Shown: positions 63,124 to 64,000 of the stretch, one piece after another
How the letters are laid out: the number at the start of each line of letters is the position of its first letter
Position numbering within the stretch: the first letter of the stretch is position 1
From: Pelagibacteraceae bacterium AG-349-L17
Lineage (GTDB): Bacteria; Pseudomonadota; Alphaproteobacteria; Pelagibacterales; Pelagibacteraceae
NCBI GenBank assembly: GCA_003278805.1
Contig: QCDC01000001.1
Location: 1 to 64,000, forward strand
DNA: 64,000 nt
Direction of reading: 5' to 3'
Notes under the pieces: generated by a model
The model's database searches: none
Seen by the model: the letters and a program-made list of their open reading frames with translations, nothing else
Told to the model about the DNA's origin: nothing
Made by a program: the position numbers and the translations under genes

Positions 63124-63138
63124 TACACATTTTGTTCT
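63124..63138 (-). promoter_or_regulatory. Possible LexA (SOS) box upstream of recA
   Basis: On the minus strand the site reads GAAC, seven bases, GTAC. The alphaproteobacterial LexA consensus is GAAC-N7-GAAC, so it differs at one base of the second half-site. Its distance of about 50 bases from the recA ATG is right for a promoter-overlapping operator. No lexA gene is in the window. One mismatch in so short a motif makes chance occurrence possible in AT-rich DNA. Confidence 0.4.
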
Positions 63139-63181
63139 CATTAGCAATATATTTATTTTTTTGGCCTTAAAAATCAAATAA

Positions 63182-64000
63182 TTACTTAAGTTTTAGATAT
63201 TGGCTGTTTAGCAAGCCTACTGCCTTAAGCAGATTATATTGAGCCATTAAATAGTTTTTCTCAGAACTTGCTAAAGAAATTTGAGCTGAAAGTAATAATG
63301 CATTTGATTGGATAACATCTAAAGTAGTTCTGGAACCTCTTTCGTACTCTGCTGCTATTCCTTCATTAGCAATTTGGGAAGCTCTTACTTGAACTTTAAC
63401 AGAGTTTAAAAAACTTTCAGAAGATTCGAGGCTAGACCAAGCACTTGCTACATTTGTTTCATTTGTTCTTACAGCATCATCTAACAATAATCTTTTTCTT
63501 GTAGTCAAATTTGAATTTTTTGAGATAGTTGATCTTTTTTTTCCGCCTGAATAAAAAGGCCAATTAACAGTTGCCTTCAATACGTCTTTTTCTCTTTCAT
63601 CATAGGTAGAACTTAGATCGTCAGTATAAGATCTTTCTAAAGATAAAGAGGCTGTTGGTTTCAAATCTGACTCTGAAATTGCTAATTCTTTTTCAGCTTT
63701 AGCTAAGTCAAATTTTGCTATTTGAATATCAGGATTATTTTGTTTTGAAATACTAATTGCTTCATTTAAAGATTTTGGAATACTAACTATTGCATTTGAA
63801 TTTTTCTGAAGTTGGTTTGGATCACTTATTTTACCAATAATATTTTCATAATTAAGTTTACTAATTAATAAATCACTTTTAGCTTTCGCAAACTGAGCTT
63901 GTGCACCTGCAAGAGAAGACTCGGATTGTGCTAGGTCAGTATTTGTAATTTGACCTCTATCTCTTCTAATTTTATCATTTTCAACTTGTCTAATTAATAA
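63182..64000 (-). CDS. tolC: TolC-family outer-membrane efflux protein (partial)
   Basis: The frame is open on the minus strand from the window edge to the stop at 63182, giving the last 272 residues. It contains the TolC coiled-coil pattern RDRGQITNTDLAQSESSLAGA, NPDIQIAKFDLAKAEKEL, ESDLKPTASLSLE, the second-repeat ERGSRTTLDVIQSNALLLSAQ and the C-terminal YNLLKAVGLL. This is a trimeric outer-membrane channel for type I secretion or multidrug efflux. The N-terminal part with the signal peptide is outside. It ends 108 bases from recA. Confidence 0.93.
   Translation of the reverse strand, partial: LLIRQVENDKIRRDRGQITNTDLAQSESSLAGAQAQFAKAKSDLLISKLNYENIIGKISDPNQLQKNSNAIVSIPKSLNEAISISKQNNPDIQIAKFDLAKAEKELAISESDLKPTASLSLERSYTDDLSSTYDEREKDVLKATVNWPFYSGGKKRSTISKNSNLTTRKRLLLDDAVRTNETNVASAWSSLESSESFLNSVKVQVRASQIANEGIAAEYERGSRTTLDVIQSNALLLSAQISLASSEKNYLMAQYNLLKAVGLLNSQYLKLK

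Noticed and set aside
1-64000. tRNA, rRNA, CRISPR array, insertion sequence, prophage or attachment site
   Set aside because: I looked in all gaps; none exceeds about 135 bases and none shows a cloverleaf, regular repeat-spacer pattern, transposase or terminal inverted repeats.

Overview
The window looks like a stretch of a SAR11 (Pelagibacterales, 'Candidatus Pelagibacter'-like) chromosome. The DNA is strongly AT-rich and proteins are rich in Lys, Ile and Asn. Genes overlap or sit a few bases apart, and convergent genes even overlap at their stops. The content is typical of an oligotrophic marine alphaproteobacterium: ammonium, polyamine and betaine uptake, many osmolyte and one-carbon oxidation enzymes, and photolyase. 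I see no tRNA, rRNA, IS element, prophage or CRISPR. No gene-free stretch exceeds about 135 bases. Taxonomy is inferred from style and content only.

Layout: (1) 1-4728, + strand: ammonium transporter end, two small membrane proteins, a GlnT/GmaS-type glutamine synthetase, a diaminopropionate-ammonia-lyase-like PLP enzyme and a photolyase. (2) 12211 to 4734, - strand: a tight eight-gene run csaA-lysE-acnA-yfgM-bamB-cupin-zapE-yjbQ. (3) 12236-15824: argE, then a converging aldehyde dehydrogenase/agmatinase pair. (4) 15878-19468: a small secreted HExxH protein, a membrane-anchored cyclophilin and a FadN-type beta-oxidation fusion. (5) 25978 to 19505, - strand: an EutA-like protein and DoeA-like ectoine hydrolase, then a PotADBC polyamine-type ABC transporter. 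(6) 26036-29943, + strand: DMT exporter, hydroxyisobutyrate-dehydrogenase-like enzyme, aldehyde dehydrogenase and small GDPD protein.

(7) 29938-40418 is a quaternary-amine region. It holds a gamma-butyrobetaine-hydroxylase-like enzyme, a ProXWV transporter, an SDR, and three genes matching the carnitine-to-betaine route (carnitine dehydrogenase, BKACE cleavage enzyme, hotdog thioesterase). These are followed by a TauD-type dioxygenase, a PhnZ/TmpB-like HD oxygenase and a choline dehydrogenase. Together they would feed glycine betaine from carnitine, choline and perhaps a trimethylamino-phosphonate. (8) 40421-50162: a second ureohydrolase, then a + strand run of two tandem DMT transporters, an IPNS-like oxygenase, a luciferase-like monooxygenase, a ThDP enzyme, an AA_synth protein, an alpha/beta hydrolase and an aldehyde dehydrogenase. 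This reads as a complete catabolic pathway of unknown substrate. (9) 57873 to 50175, - strand: housekeeping run psd-pssA-glycosyltransferase-rlmE-guaB-TPR-guaA-VOC-hypothetical-panB; guaB lacks its CBS domain. (10) 57950-64000: icd, alaS, recA and a partial TolC.

Two features stand out across the window. Not one recognisable DNA-binding transcription factor is encoded despite several catabolic modules. In both solute-binding ABC operons a hairpin terminator lies between the binding-protein gene and its permease gene, which suggests that RNA-level control sets the stoichiometry.
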